The notes beneath the pieces were generated by a model. That model did not search any database. It was not told the DNA's origin and was given only the letters and a program-made list of their open reading frames with translations. Made by a program: the position numbers and the translations under genes. A stretch of 64,000 bases of DNA from contig JBBDXW010000021.1 of the NCBI GenBank assembly GCA_040902105.1, positions 116,744-180,743 of the forward strand. The letters run 5' to 3'. Shown here in pieces: positions 52,111-61,099 of the stretch. This stretch comes from IDS-8 sp040902105 (lineage in GTDB: Bacteria > Pseudomonadota > Gammaproteobacteria > Steroidobacterales > Woeseiaceae). The stretch's first letter is position 1. Every line of letters begins with the position of its first letter.

Positions 52111-52467
52111 ATGGTCAGGACACGACGAACAACGATGCGATCATGGGCCGAGGGCAGCGAGGTGATACGCACTGCCCCGCGGAAGCCGGATACCCTCCTC
52201 CGCCGCTTCCGCCGTTGGTGGGCCACGAGAGACACTGCGGAAGCCGGACTGCCGTCACAGGCTCCTGGTGAGACGTTCAAGATCGGAGACCGCGTTCGGA
52301 TTGACAAAGCCGACCCCGAGTTCATCTGCCGGATAGGCACTGAGGCAACCATCGCGTCAGAGCTTGAATGCGCCCCTGACGGGCGTATGTATTACCGGCT
52401 CGACAACAATATGTCGGCACAGCCCGAATGCCTGCGGCTGCTTGAGCGTGTCGCGGAACCCGATTAA
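52111..52467 (+). CDS. Hypothetical protein
   Basis: Open frame of 118 residues downstream of tRNA-Glu. The first 45 residues are Arg-rich and may not be translated; the remainder (GETFKIGDRVRIDKADPEFI...YYRLDNNMSAQPECLRLLER) reads as a compact beta-strand-rich domain with a KOW-like opening. No clear ribosome site; ATGs at 52111 and 52135 are both weak. Not recognised as a named family. It could be a small gene acquired at the tRNA-Glu. Confidence 0.4.
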   Translation: MVRTRRTTMRSWAEGSEVIRTAPRKPDTLLRRFRRWWATRDTAEAGLPSQAPGETFKIGDRVRIDKADPEFICRIGTEATIASELECAPDGRMYYRLDNNMSAQPECLRLLERVAEPD

Positions 52468-52511
52468 CGTACATTGCAGTTTGCCCGAGCCGCGCTGTAG
52501 GGCGGGTAAGG

Positions 52512-53072
52512 CTAATACAACGGACCGTCCACGAACGCATCCAGGTTCGATGACAACGCCGAATCGAGCGATGCGGAGGTAAATCGGGACAGGCCGCTCG
52601 TCGTACCGAACGGCATCTGCGACGCAACGGCGTTGCGTACGCCTTTCCACGCGTCATGGACAAACGCGACCCGGCGCGGCGGCAGAGCTGACTGAAACGG
52701 GTCCCGCGACGGGTAACACTGACTGAGATCGCCACTCCAGCAGTAGTCGCCCGGATCCATCGGTCCCCCGCTCCAGCTCACCGGCATGTTGAGCGCGCCG
52801 AGTGCCCGGCTGAAGGCCCGGGTGGTCACCTCGACGGTGTTGTCGCAAATCTGCCGGCCGCTGATTGTCGATCCGACTGAGCCCGCACGTTCGGACAACC
52901 GGGCACGTATCATGTGACGATCGGCGCGGAATTCCGTCGCTGCTGCGTGAACGCTCGATTCAACGAGCTCCTTAAGCACCGCGCAGCCGTCGTCGCCGCT
53001 TGCTGGCTGTCCATGAGCAGCTGCCAGCACAACCGCCAGGAATCCTGCTGACGCAAATGTCCTTTTTGCCAT
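52512..53072 (-). CDS. Hypothetical secreted protein
   Basis: 186 residues. The Sec signal peptide MAKRTFASAGFLAVVLAAAH is followed by GQPASG (likely cleavage). GGAGG lies 9 nt upstream of the ATG. The mature part has four Cys (one at the N-terminus in DGCAVLKELV, then RQICDNTVEV, GDYCWSGDLSQCYPS), which could form two disulfides, and a long helix near EFRADRHMIRARLSERAGSV. The C-terminus is Ser-rich. Not recognised; periplasmic or surface protein of unknown role. Confidence 0.7.
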   Translation of the reverse strand: MAKRTFASAGFLAVVLAAAHGQPASGDDGCAVLKELVESSVHAAATEFRADRHMIRARLSERAGSVGSTISGRQICDNTVEVTTRAFSRALGALNMPVSWSGGPMDPGDYCWSGDLSQCYPSRDPFQSALPPRRVAFVHDAWKGVRNAVASQMPFGTTSGLSRFTSASLDSALSSNLDAFVDGPLY

Positions 53073-53202
53073 TTGGTCTTTCCTCCATTGCAGTACAAAT
53101 CGACCAGAGCTCGAAGCGAGCGTTTTCGGAGGATCGATCGTTCAGGTTGAAGGGGAAACGGGAGTTTCTTGGCGGAATATGGAGGAAGTTCGATCCGCCG
53201 AG

Positions 53203-53586
53203 CTAGAGCCACGAAAGGAGTGCGCCGATCAGGCCGCCGACCAGCAGGATCAGGGTGGCTCCTGCCCCGATCGCGAAACCCACCGTGCGCATCGACGGGT
53301 CCGTGACGTAACTCTTGCGATAAAGGTAACGGCCGACCGGAAACAGCAAACCAATGGCGGCGCCGCTCAGCGCGTGCACATAAACGCCGAACATCCACAG
53401 CGCCGGGATGAAAACCACGAGCTGCTCCAGCGTGTTCTGGTGTATGCGGAATGACCGGTCAAACTCCGGATGGCCGGACACCGCCGGCGCAGGGACGCCA
53501 TGTTTCACGCGTGCGGCACTCACGTAATACGCAAATACCAGATACTGTATCAGGGCCACTGCCATCACGATCGCAACAGGTTCCAC
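53203..53586 (-). CDS. MAPEG-family membrane protein
   Basis: 127-residue membrane protein with four helices, of the family that includes microsomal glutathione S-transferase and leukotriene C4 synthase. GTG at 53586 has AAGGAGA about 6 nt upstream; the frame open to 53703 has no such site and its first 39 residues look non-coding. The signature RIHQNTLEQLVVFIPALWMF with preceding PEFDRSFR is clear. Bacterial members have mostly unknown substrates; glutathione-dependent chemistry is possible. Confidence 0.88.
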   Translation of the reverse strand: MEPVAIVMAVALIQYLVFAYYVSAARVKHGVPAPAVSGHPEFDRSFRIHQNTLEQLVVFIPALWMFGVYVHALSGAAIGLLFPVGRYLYRKSYVTDPSMRTVGFAIGAGATLILLVGGLIGALLSWL

Positions 53587-53743
53587 ACACTTCTCCTTAT
53601 TGTTCTGCGCCGACCCAGGGACAGGCGGGCAAGATGAATTCGGCACCCCGATAGTACAATATGCGGACTTGTTGCCGGCAGCCGTGCAGTGCTCCCTGGA
53701 CATTCAGAACAAGAAAGGTCGAACGGGAAAGTCCTGAATCAAG

Positions 53744-55075
53744 ATGACGCCGACTCGCGCCGACAACGCCGCCACCCGCTTCCTGAACCGTTCGTTCGGC
53801 ATTGAGCCTCAGGAGCTCTTCGCCGTCGCATGGTCGTTCGTCTACTTTTTCTGCATTCTGTCGGCCTATTACATGCTGCGGTCGGTGCGCGAGGCCATGG
53901 CGATCGTCGGCGGTGTCGAGAACATCCCGTGGCTGTTCACCGGCACCTTCGCGGCCACGCTCGTGGTCGCGCCGGTTTTCGGCTGGATCGCCTCACGCTA
54001 TCGGCGCAGGACCTTTCTTCCCTGGGTCTATTACTTCTTCATCGCCAACATCCTGCTGTTCTTCGCGGCTTTCACCTGGTTCATGGAAAACGAACGGGAC
54101 GTGGTCTGGGTGTCGCGATCGTTTTTTGTCTGGCTCAGCGTGTTCAACCTGTTCATCGTGTCGGTGTTCTGGAGCTTCATGGCCGACATCTACACCAAGG
54201 AACAGAGCCGTCGGCTCTTTGGCATCATCTCCGCCGGCGGCAGCACAGGCGCGATCCTTGGTCCAGCGGTCACGAGCGTGCTTGTGATTCCGCTGGGCTT
54301 CGAGAACCTGTTGCCGCTGTCGGCCGCGCTGCTCGCGTTTGCCGTGTACTGCGTGCATCGATTGCGCGGCTGGTCGATGCAAAAGTCGCCGAACGAGCCG
54401 CGGAAAACGGATGAATCGCCGGGCCCCCTCGGCGGCACGGCGCTTGCGGGTATCAAGCTGGTTTTCACCACGCCGTACCTCGCGGCGATCGCGATTTCGC
54501 TGGTGCTGGCGAATTTTCTGGGAGGCGCCATTTACATGTACATGGCGGAACTCGTTCGCGATGCCTTTGCCGAAACCGACCGGCAAACGCAGGTCTTCGC
54601 GATCATTGATGCATTGACGAACGTCTTGTCGTTCATCGGCCAGCTGTTCATCGTCAAAATGGCGGTTCAGAGACTCGGGATCGGCATGACGCTGGCGATC
54701 CTGCCGCTGGTTTCGATCGTCGGATTCGCACTATTGGCGCTCAATCCGGTCTTTACTGTGATCGCCGTATTCCAGGTGCTGCGCCGTTCGGTTACCTTCG
54801 GGCTGACGAAGCCGACCAGTGACATGCTGTATTCCGTGGTATCGAGGGAGGCGAAGTACAAGGCGAAGAATTTCGTCGAAACCGCCATTTATCGCGGGGG
54901 CGACCTGGTATCCACCTGGATCATCCGCTCGCTCTCCGGAATCGGCTTGACCGGCGTATCGCTGGTGTGCCTGCCGCTCGCGGTCATCTGGAGCGGCCTG
55001 TCTTTCTGGATCGGCCGCGACTACCGGCGGCGCGACCAAACGCATATGGAGGGAACGGCGCATGAGACGGGATAA
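53744..55075 (+). CDS. MFS / nucleotide-translocase-like carrier
   Basis: 443 residues with about twelve hydrophobic segments. The opening NRSFGIEPQELFAVAWSFVY and YYMLRSVREAMAIVGGVEN are typical of an MFS subfamily related to the NTP/NDP (AAA-type) translocases of intracellular bacteria but found in free-living proteobacteria. SRRLFGIISAGGSTGAILGP is another conserved loop. Substrate unknown. It overlaps the next gene by 14 bp, so they are co-transcribed. Confidence 0.8.
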   Translation: MTPTRADNAATRFLNRSFGIEPQELFAVAWSFVYFFCILSAYYMLRSVREAMAIVGGVENIPWLFTGTFAATLVVAPVFGWIASRYRRRTFLPWVYYFFIANILLFFAAFTWFMENERDVVWVSRSFFVWLSVFNLFIVSVFWSFMADIYTKEQSRRLFGIISAGGSTGAILGPAVTSVLVIPLGFENLLPLSAALLAFAVYCVHRLRGWSMQKSPNEPRKTDESPGPLGGTALAGIKLVFTTPYLAAIAISLVLANFLGGAIYMYMAELVRDAFAETDRQTQVFAIIDALTNVLSFIGQLFIVKMAVQRLGIGMTLAILPLVSIVGFALLALNPVFTVIAVFQVLRRSVTFGLTKPTSDMLYSVVSREAKYKAKNFVETAIYRGGDLVSTWIIRSLSGIGLTGVSLVCLPLAVIWSGLSFWIGRDYRRRDQTHMEGTAHETG

Positions 55076-55988
55076 TGTCTGCACGAGACGGGATATCCTG
55101 CGCCTGGCGGCTGCCGCGGGCTTGCCCGCCCTGTCGCCGGCGCTGTTGGCCGCGGAGGACGAACAAATGCTGACCCGAAAGATACCGGTCTCCGGAGAGG
55201 CGTTGCCGGTGATTGGCCTCGGTACCTGGCAGGTATTCGATGTGCCGGGCGCGCCGCAGGAAATCGCCCTGCGGCAGCAGATTGTCGATCTCCTCATCGA
55301 GAACGGCGGCACCCTGATCGACAGCTCGCCGATGTACAACCGTTCGGAAAAGGTCATTGGCGACGTGCTCGCCGCGAGCGGCAATCGAGAAAGGCTTTTC
55401 CTCGCCACCAAGGTCTGGACCGACGGCAAGGCGGGGGGCGAGCGGCAGATGCAGCAATCCGCCGATTTGATGCATACCGAAGTCATCGACCTGATGCAGG
55501 TGCACAATCGCCGCGACCTCGATGTGCAACTCGCCACCATACGCGAATGGCAGGAACAGGATCGTATCCGCTACAACGGCGTCACCGATTACCGCGAGAG
55601 CGCACACGACGAAATGGAAGGCGTCATGAAGCGTTACAGGCCCGAGTTCATCCAGATCAATTACTCGCTGGGCGAACACGGCGCCGACGATCGCGTGTTG
55701 CCGCTGGCAGAGGATCTCGGCGTCGCCGTTCTGATCAACCGTCCGTACATGAGCGGCCAGTTGTTCCGCGCCGTCGGCCAACGCGAATTGCCCGATTGGG
55801 CCCGGTCGTTCGCCGCAAGCTGGGGCCAGTTCTTTCTCAAGTTCATCGTCAGTCATCCGTCGGTGACGGCGGTTATTCCGGCAACCAGCGACCTGCGCCA
55901 CATGACCGACAATCTCGCCGCGGGCTTCGGCGAAATGCCGGACGCCGCGATGCGCGCCAGAATGATTTCCTTCATCGACTCCGTCTGA
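55062..55988 (+). CDS. Tat-exported aldo/keto reductase
   Basis: 308 residues. A twin-arginine-type signal (TRRDILRLAAAAGLPALSPA) precedes the fold. The AKR barrel shows the catalytic tetrad in LIDSSPMYNRSEKVIG (Asp, Tyr), ATKVW (Lys) and VHNRRD (His). ATG at 55062 has GGAGG 9 nt upstream. Export with an NAD(P)H-type fold is unusual because free cofactor is scarce outside the cytoplasm; the cofactor would need to be loaded before Tat transport. It overlaps the carrier gene upstream. Confidence 0.88.
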   Translation: MRRDNVCTRRDILRLAAAAGLPALSPALLAAEDEQMLTRKIPVSGEALPVIGLGTWQVFDVPGAPQEIALRQQIVDLLIENGGTLIDSSPMYNRSEKVIGDVLAASGNRERLFLATKVWTDGKAGGERQMQQSADLMHTEVIDLMQVHNRRDLDVQLATIREWQEQDRIRYNGVTDYRESAHDEMEGVMKRYRPEFIQINYSLGEHGADDRVLPLAEDLGVAVLINRPYMSGQLFRAVGQRELPDWARSFAASWGQFFLKFIVSHPSVTAVIPATSDLRHMTDNLAAGFGEMPDAAMRARMISFIDSV

Positions 55989-56005
55989 AACGCAAGCGCG
56001 CGATC

Positions 56006-56434
56006 ATGAGCAACGCAGGCCTCGGCCGACGGTTCGGTGCAATCCTGTACGATGCCCTGCTGGTATTCGCGCTCATGTGCCTCGGCACGCTGCCGTTCGT
56101 GGGTGCGAGAGGAGGCGATATCGTCGAGCCCGGCACCTTGCGGCATCAGCTGACGATGCTGCTCCTCTGCTACCTTTTCTTCGTTGGCTTCTGGTCGGGC
56201 TACGGCCGCACGCTCGGCATGCAATCGTGGCGCCTGCGCATTGAAACCGTCGATGGATGCGCCCCCGGCATCGGGCAATCCAGCCTGCGCTTCTTCGCCG
56301 CCATCCTGTCCTGGCTGCCCGCGGGACTGGGTTTCTGGTGGCAGCTTGTGGACAACGACAACCTGGCCTTGCACGACCGCCTGTCCGGCACGCGGCTGCG
56401 CTTTTACCCCGCGACCGCAGGAAAGGCTCTGTAG
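56006..56434 (+). CDS. RDD-family membrane protein
   Basis: 142 residues with three membrane helices. The RDD motif is seen in LGRRFGAILYDALLVFAL (Arg, Asp) and later in DNDNLALHDRLSGTRL. WSGYGRTLGMQSWRLRIETV is the second conserved region. Start ATG at 56006, 17 bp after the reductase gene. The last codons read KAL then TAG, and the TAG is part of REP palindrome 3. Function unknown; RDD proteins are sometimes transport related. Confidence 0.88.
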   Translation: MSNAGLGRRFGAILYDALLVFALMCLGTLPFVGARGGDIVEPGTLRHQLTMLLLCYLFFVGFWSGYGRTLGMQSWRLRIETVDGCAPGIGQSSLRFFAAILSWLPAGLGFWWQLVDNDNLALHDRLSGTRLRFYPATAGKAL

Positions 56435-56509
56435 GAGCCCGCCATTGCGGGCGACCTGCGCACCCGTTTGCGGACGCGGTTGGTCGCCCGCAATGGCGGG
56501 CTCCTACAG
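56429..56509. repeat. REP-type palindrome 3 (overlaps end of RDD gene)
   Basis: Perfect 28-bp arms: CTGTAGGAGCCCGCCATTGC (56429 on) and its complement ending at 56509. The centre is 25 bp. The left arm carries the stop codon of the RDD gene (56432-56434). Confidence 0.92.
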
Positions 56510-56548
56510 TGCTCTTCTGACTTGCGCAGAGTTTGCCTGGCGCATTCC

Positions 56549-57613
56549 CTAGCGCACGCGGGTCAGCGCGAAGATCGCAATCGCCAGCAACACCAGCGAC
56601 GGCACCCACGACACGATCGCCGGATTCAGGTTGAACACCTGTCCCGAATTCGCGAGCATCTCGCTCGCAAGAAAATAACCAAGCCCGATCAGCACGCCAA
56701 GCATCAGCCGGCCGCCGTAACCGGTGGAGCGCAGCGAACCGAAAACGAATCCCAGCGCCAGCACCGGCATCACGACCACCGTCGCGGTGCGCGCGACCCG
56801 CGACCAAAGCTCGGTTTCATAACGCTCGGCGGCCAGGTCGTTCTTTTTCAGGTAACGGATGTAACTCAGAAGACCGCGGGCCGACAGGCTGACCGGCTTG
56901 ACCAGCGTTATGCCCAGCAGCTCGCTGCTGAGATCGAGCGATTCGACCTTAATGGACGACTCGACGGCCTGTACGCCGCCATCCACGAAACGGGTTTCGC
57001 GAACGTTTTCCAGTATCCACTGGTCGGAGTCGTCGATCCCTGAATTCTCCGCGCGTGCTATCGACTTGAGCGAATTGTCGTCATTGAAGCGGAACAGGTA
57101 GACACCGCCAAATTCAAACTCGGTATTGATCCTGTCGAGGTGCAGGATGACCGGGCCGTCCTTGACCCATGCGGCATTGCCGAAATCGACATCGTCCTGC
57201 TCGAAGCGCGCCTCGTTTTGCGTGGTGCGCGCGAAATAGTCCATGGGCGGTCCGATAAACTCGCCGATCAGCGCCGTCAGGATCGTAAGCACGAGTCCGG
57301 AAACCGCCACCATGCCGGCGAGCCGGCTGACCGAAATGCCGGTTGTGCGCATAACGACGAGCTCGCTGCTGTTCGCAAGGCCGCCGAGACCGAGCAACGC
57401 ACCGATCAACGCTGCAATCGGCAGCATTTCGAAGGACAGTTGCGGCAGCCTGAGCGCGGCGTACAGGAGGGCCATCGGAATCGTGTAGTTCCCCTGTATG
57501 TCGTCGAGTTGACCGATAAATTCGAACAGCGCCGCCAGCGCGAGCAACACGCCCAGCACCAGCAGGGTGCTGCCAAGAATCGTGCGCAAGAGGTAGCCTG
57601 TGAGTACGCTCAT
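56549..57613 (-). CDS. lptG: LPS export permease LptG
   Basis: Inner-membrane subunit of the LptB2FG transporter that extracts lipopolysaccharide. It has 354 residues. ATG at 57613 overlaps the lptF stop (ATGA); a longer frame to 57748 is antiphase of lptF. N-terminal MSVLTGYLLRTILGSTLLVL, then LPQLSFEMLPIAALIGALLG, a periplasmic beta-jellyroll (about 130-260) and FVFGSLRSTGYGGRLMLGVL in the C-terminal helices. Confidence 0.96.
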   Translation of the reverse strand: MSVLTGYLLRTILGSTLLVLGVLLALAALFEFIGQLDDIQGNYTIPMALLYAALRLPQLSFEMLPIAALIGALLGLGGLANSSELVVMRTTGISVSRLAGMVAVSGLVLTILTALIGEFIGPPMDYFARTTQNEARFEQDDVDFGNAAWVKDGPVILHLDRINTEFEFGGVYLFRFNDDNSLKSIARAENSGIDDSDQWILENVRETRFVDGGVQAVESSIKVESLDLSSELLGITLVKPVSLSARGLLSYIRYLKKNDLAAERYETELWSRVARTATVVVMPVLALGFVFGSLRSTGYGGRLMLGVLIGLGYFLASEMLANSGQVFNLNPAIVSWVPSLVLLAIAIFALTRVR

Positions 57614-58707
57614 CTTTTGCCGCTGCGGCGAAAGAGGCGGCGATGCCAGCTGTTCTGCACGGCCAGCAGACCGAGCGCAAAACTGAGCATCAGGGCGTGC
57701 GTCCACCATAGCCCGGCGGCGACGGGCATGCTGCCTTTCTCGATCCACGTCTTGCCCGCGCTGAGCAGATTGAAATAAATAATGAAGACCAGCAGACCCA
57801 CCGCGAGCCGGCCGTAGCGACCCTGCCGCGGCTGACTGCGGCTAAGAGGCACGGCCAGTATGGCCAGTACGACAGTCGAAAGCGGCACGCCGATTCGCCA
57901 GTGCAGCTCCGCTGCCTCCTCGAACGTGCGAGGTGTCAGCAAGTCGATGGTGCTCATCACTTCGGGATTGCGCTCCGGCTCCACGGCGGCCGGCAATTGA
58001 TACGGAATGCCGTGTTCAGCAAACTCCATGACCTGGAATTCGGCCGTACCGGGAACGCCCTCGTAACGGCGACCGTCGTACAGAACGAAGAATCTCGTGT
58101 TCGGATCTTCGGTTTCCTGCTGCTCCCCTCTTTCCGCCACGACCACTTCGACGTTTCCCGTGGCGGTTCGTCGTTGCAGAAATACGTTTTCGACGGTGCC
58201 CGGCCCGACCACCTCTTCCGCATAGACCACGGTGCCCGCGGCACTGTCGCTGGTGAATTTGCCGGCTTCGATACTGGCGAGATCGGCCTGGCGGCGTGCT
58301 TCGACGCTGATGCGCTCGATCGCAGTCAACGCACGCGGTCCGATGTCCATCGCCAGCCAGGCGACGCCGAGCGCAAGCGGTACCAGCAACAGGGTGAGCG
58401 GGCGATAGATACCAGCCGGGCCGACGCGGCATGCCATCATCGCCGGCAACTCGCTGTCGCGATAAAGGCGGCCGAGCGCCAGCATCACCGATAAAAACAG
58501 GCCGATCGGCACGAGAATCGTCAGATACTGAAGCGCCGTCAGCCCGATTACCTGAAAAACGGCGTCGCGCGGCAACTTGTCCTTGGCGACGTCGCCCAGG
58601 ACACGGGCGAACTGGTTGGTCAGCAGAATAAACAGCAATACCGCCGTCACCGCCAGCCAGGTCTGCGCGATTTCACGAAAAATGTACCGATCGAGGATGC
58701 GAAACAT
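57610..58707 (-). CDS. lptF: LPS export permease LptF
   Basis: Partner of LptG in the same transporter. It has 365 residues. FRILDRYIFREIAQTWLAVT is the typical N-terminus and helices with GLFLSVMLALGRLYRDSELP follow. RHAD-type periplasmic jellyroll lies about 120-260. VPLSRSQPRQGRYGRLAVGL is the conserved C-terminal loop. Divergent from pepA with 269 bp between, as in E. coli. Confidence 0.96.
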   Translation of the reverse strand: MFRILDRYIFREIAQTWLAVTAVLLFILLTNQFARVLGDVAKDKLPRDAVFQVIGLTALQYLTILVPIGLFLSVMLALGRLYRDSELPAMMACRVGPAGIYRPLTLLLVPLALGVAWLAMDIGPRALTAIERISVEARRQADLASIEAGKFTSDSAAGTVVYAEEVVGPGTVENVFLQRRTATGNVEVVVAERGEQQETEDPNTRFFVLYDGRRYEGVPGTAEFQVMEFAEHGIPYQLPAAVEPERNPEVMSTIDLLTPRTFEEAAELHWRIGVPLSTVVLAILAVPLSRSQPRQGRYGRLAVGLLVFIIYFNLLSAGKTWIEKGSMPVAAGLWWTHALMLSFALGLLAVQNSWHRRLFRRSGKR

Positions 58708-58976
58708 GGAAATGCCGGTGGTGGCCAGTCGCTTTTCTCAGGAATTGCCGCGGGAAACTGAGTAACGAAAAACAATTGAATAAGTTAGACTAGCCGTTTT
58801 GATTTGCCCGGGACAGCCCCGGCCACGGTTAGTTTGCAATCCTGATCCATCCTGGCGCGGGACGGACCGCCAACAATAATAGACGCTTTGAGCCAGGCCG
58901 CTCGTCTCCAGTCACGCGCAGACCGCGTGGACATGAATTACGTTGCGGGCCCGCCGGGTGTCGAACAAGGCATTTT

Positions 58977-60476
58977 ATGGATTATTTCACGACAACCAGT
59001 ACGGCATCGCGCCGTGCGGGCGGCTGCCTGATCGTCGGCGTCTACGAATCGGGAGAACCGGGCAAAGCGGCCGCCGACATCGACGCAGCAAGTGACGGCG
59101 GCCTGAAACGCCTCGTCCGGCGCGGCGATCTGTCCGGCGAGCTCGGCGAAAGCCGCATGCTTGGCTCCATCGACGGCGCCCGCGCGGAACGGGTCGTCGT
59201 TGCCGGCCTCGGGCAAAAGGCGAAGTTCGGAGTCAGCGAATTCAGGCAGGCGCTGGCCGCGGCGGTGCGGGCATTCAAGGGCACCAGGATCCAGGACGTG
59301 GTGAACTACCTGACGCTCGAGGACGTAAGCGGCGCAAGCGCCTATTACCTTGCGCGCTACACCGTGGAAACGATCGGCAGCGGCCTGTACGACTTCGAAG
59401 AAATGAAAAGCATCCGAAAGAAAGCGACTACGTCGTTAAAGAAAATCGGCGTGGCCCTGAACAGCCGCGGCGACCAGGCGGCGGCGGAGACAGGAGCGAA
59501 ACACGCCGACGCTATCGTCTTTGCGATGAGCCTTGCGAAAGATCTCGGCAATCTGCCGCCAAATGTGTGCACACCCTCCTATCTCGCGCAGACGGCGGAG
59601 CGGCTGGCGCGGCAGCACAACACAATCCAGACGCGTGTCATTAACGAGGCCGGTATGAAACGCCTCAACATGAATTCGTTGTTGTCGGTGACAAACGGCA
59701 CGACCCAGCCCGCGAAGCTGATCGTCATGCAATACAAGGGTGCGGCGGCTCGCGACAAGCCGGTGGTGCTGGTGGGTAAGGGCATCACATTCGATTCCGG
59801 CGGTATTTCGCTGAAGCCAGGGCCGGGCATGGATGAGATGAAGTACGACATGTGCGGCGCGGCATCCGTCATTGCGACCGTGGCGGCCATTGCGAAACTC
59901 AAACTTCCGATCAACGTCACTGCCGTGGTGCCGAGTTGCGAAAACCTGCCGAGCGGCACGGCAACGCGCCCAGGCGATATCGTCAAGAGCATGTCCGGCC
60001 AGACCATCGAGATTCTGAATACGGATGCCGAGGGCCGCCTTATCCTGTGCGATGCCATGACCTACGCACGACGATTCAAACCGTCGGTGATGATCGACGT
60101 TGCAACACTGACGGGCGCCTGCGTGATTGCCCTCGGTCACCATCGAACCGCGATCATGAGCAACAGCGACGCGCTCGCAAAAAACATCGCAGACGCCGGA
60201 ATTGCCGCGGACGATCGCGGCTGGCACATGCCGCTCGGCGACGAATACGATCGGCAGCTGAAGAGCAACTTCGCCGATTTCGCGAACGTCGGGGGCCGCG
60301 AGGGCGGCGCAATCACCGCTGCGGCGTTCCTCGCCAAGTTCACGGAAGGCCTGACCTGGGCCCATCTCGATATCGCCGGCACGGCCTGGCGCTCCGGCTC
60401 GCGGAAAGGGGCGACCGGCCGGCCGGTGCCGATGTTGACGGAGTTCCTGCTGCGGCGCGCAGGCGCGCTGCCCTGA
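58977..60476 (+). CDS. pepA: Leucyl aminopeptidase PepA
   Basis: M17 dizinc aminopeptidase; PepA of E. coli also binds DNA in cer recombination and carAB control. It has 499 residues. Active-site segments: VGKGITFDSGGISLKPGPGM, NTDAEGRLILCD (metal and catalytic) and the GHHRTAIMSN region. The N-terminal domain (about 1-160) is the usual DNA-binding part in relatives. The ATG is the first in frame. It precedes holC and valS as in most gammaproteobacteria. Confidence 0.96.
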   Translation: MDYFTTTSTASRRAGGCLIVGVYESGEPGKAAADIDAASDGGLKRLVRRGDLSGELGESRMLGSIDGARAERVVVAGLGQKAKFGVSEFRQALAAAVRAFKGTRIQDVVNYLTLEDVSGASAYYLARYTVETIGSGLYDFEEMKSIRKKATTSLKKIGVALNSRGDQAAAETGAKHADAIVFAMSLAKDLGNLPPNVCTPSYLAQTAERLARQHNTIQTRVINEAGMKRLNMNSLLSVTNGTTQPAKLIVMQYKGAAARDKPVVLVGKGITFDSGGISLKPGPGMDEMKYDMCGAASVIATVAAIAKLKLPINVTAVVPSCENLPSGTATRPGDIVKSMSGQTIEILNTDAEGRLILCDAMTYARRFKPSVMIDVATLTGACVIALGHHRTAIMSNSDALAKNIADAGIAADDRGWHMPLGDEYDRQLKSNFADFANVGGREGGAITAAAFLAKFTEGLTWAHLDIAGTAWRSGSRKGATGRPVPMLTEFLLRRAGALP

Positions 60477-60526
60477 CGCTGCGGCGTTCGCAAACTTCAG
60501 CAACGTTGTGCATGATTGGTCCTGCG

Positions 60527-60952
60527 ATGGCGCGCGTCGACTTCTATCTTCTTGCCGCTGCCGGGGAAGCGTCCCGGCAGCTTTTCGCCTGCCGCCTGGC
60601 CGAGAAAGCGTATCGCCTGAAGCTCACCGTTCACATACAGGCTGCCGACAGCGAACACGCCCGGCAACTGGACGATCTGCTCTGGACTTTTCGCGACGGC
60701 AGTTTCGTGCCTCATGAACTCGTCCGGGGCGAGGTTCCAGCCGGTACTGCGCCGGTCACGATCGGCTCCAGCGACCAGGATGCGGCTGCGGACCTGCTGA
60801 TCAATCTGACCGATGAACTCCCGGCAGGATTGAACTCTTTCCCGCGGGTCGCAGAGATTGTAACCTCGGATGAGCACTGCAGGCAGAGCAGCCGCAAGCG
60901 CTACGCCGACTACCGGTCGCGCGGACACAACCTGCAAACACACGAACTGTAA
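60527..60952 (+). CDS. holC: DNA polymerase III subunit chi
   Basis: Clamp-loader accessory that binds SSB. It has 141 residues from ATG at 60527 (MARVDFYLLAAAGEASRQLF); the in-frame ATG at 60512 would add 5. ACRLAEKAYRLKLTVHIQAA, LDDLLWTFRDGSFVPHELV and PVTIGSSDQDAAADLLINLT are the conserved segments. It lies between pepA and valS, the standard place. Confidence 0.93.
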   Translation: MARVDFYLLAAAGEASRQLFACRLAEKAYRLKLTVHIQAADSEHARQLDDLLWTFRDGSFVPHELVRGEVPAGTAPVTIGSSDQDAAADLLINLTDELPAGLNSFPRVAEIVTSDEHCRQSSRKRYADYRSRGHNLQTHEL

Positions 60953-61099
60953 CGAAGGAATGGAGCGTCGCTTCAGCGAAAATTGTTCGCCGCGATTCAA
61001 TGCCGCGATGCTGTTCCGCATACAATTCTCCGGGCCAATCCGTGAAACACCCAACAAGCCTCGAGCAATCGGCAACAGGCATTGAATGATGGACCATTG

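Noticed and set aside
52098..52352. 84-residue minus-strand frame
   Set aside because: Antisense to the plus-strand hypothetical gene, Arg/Ser-rich, no ribosome site.
57614..57748. N-terminal extension of lptG
   Set aside because: Antiphase of lptF; the ATG at 57613 couples to the lptF stop and starts a typical LptG.
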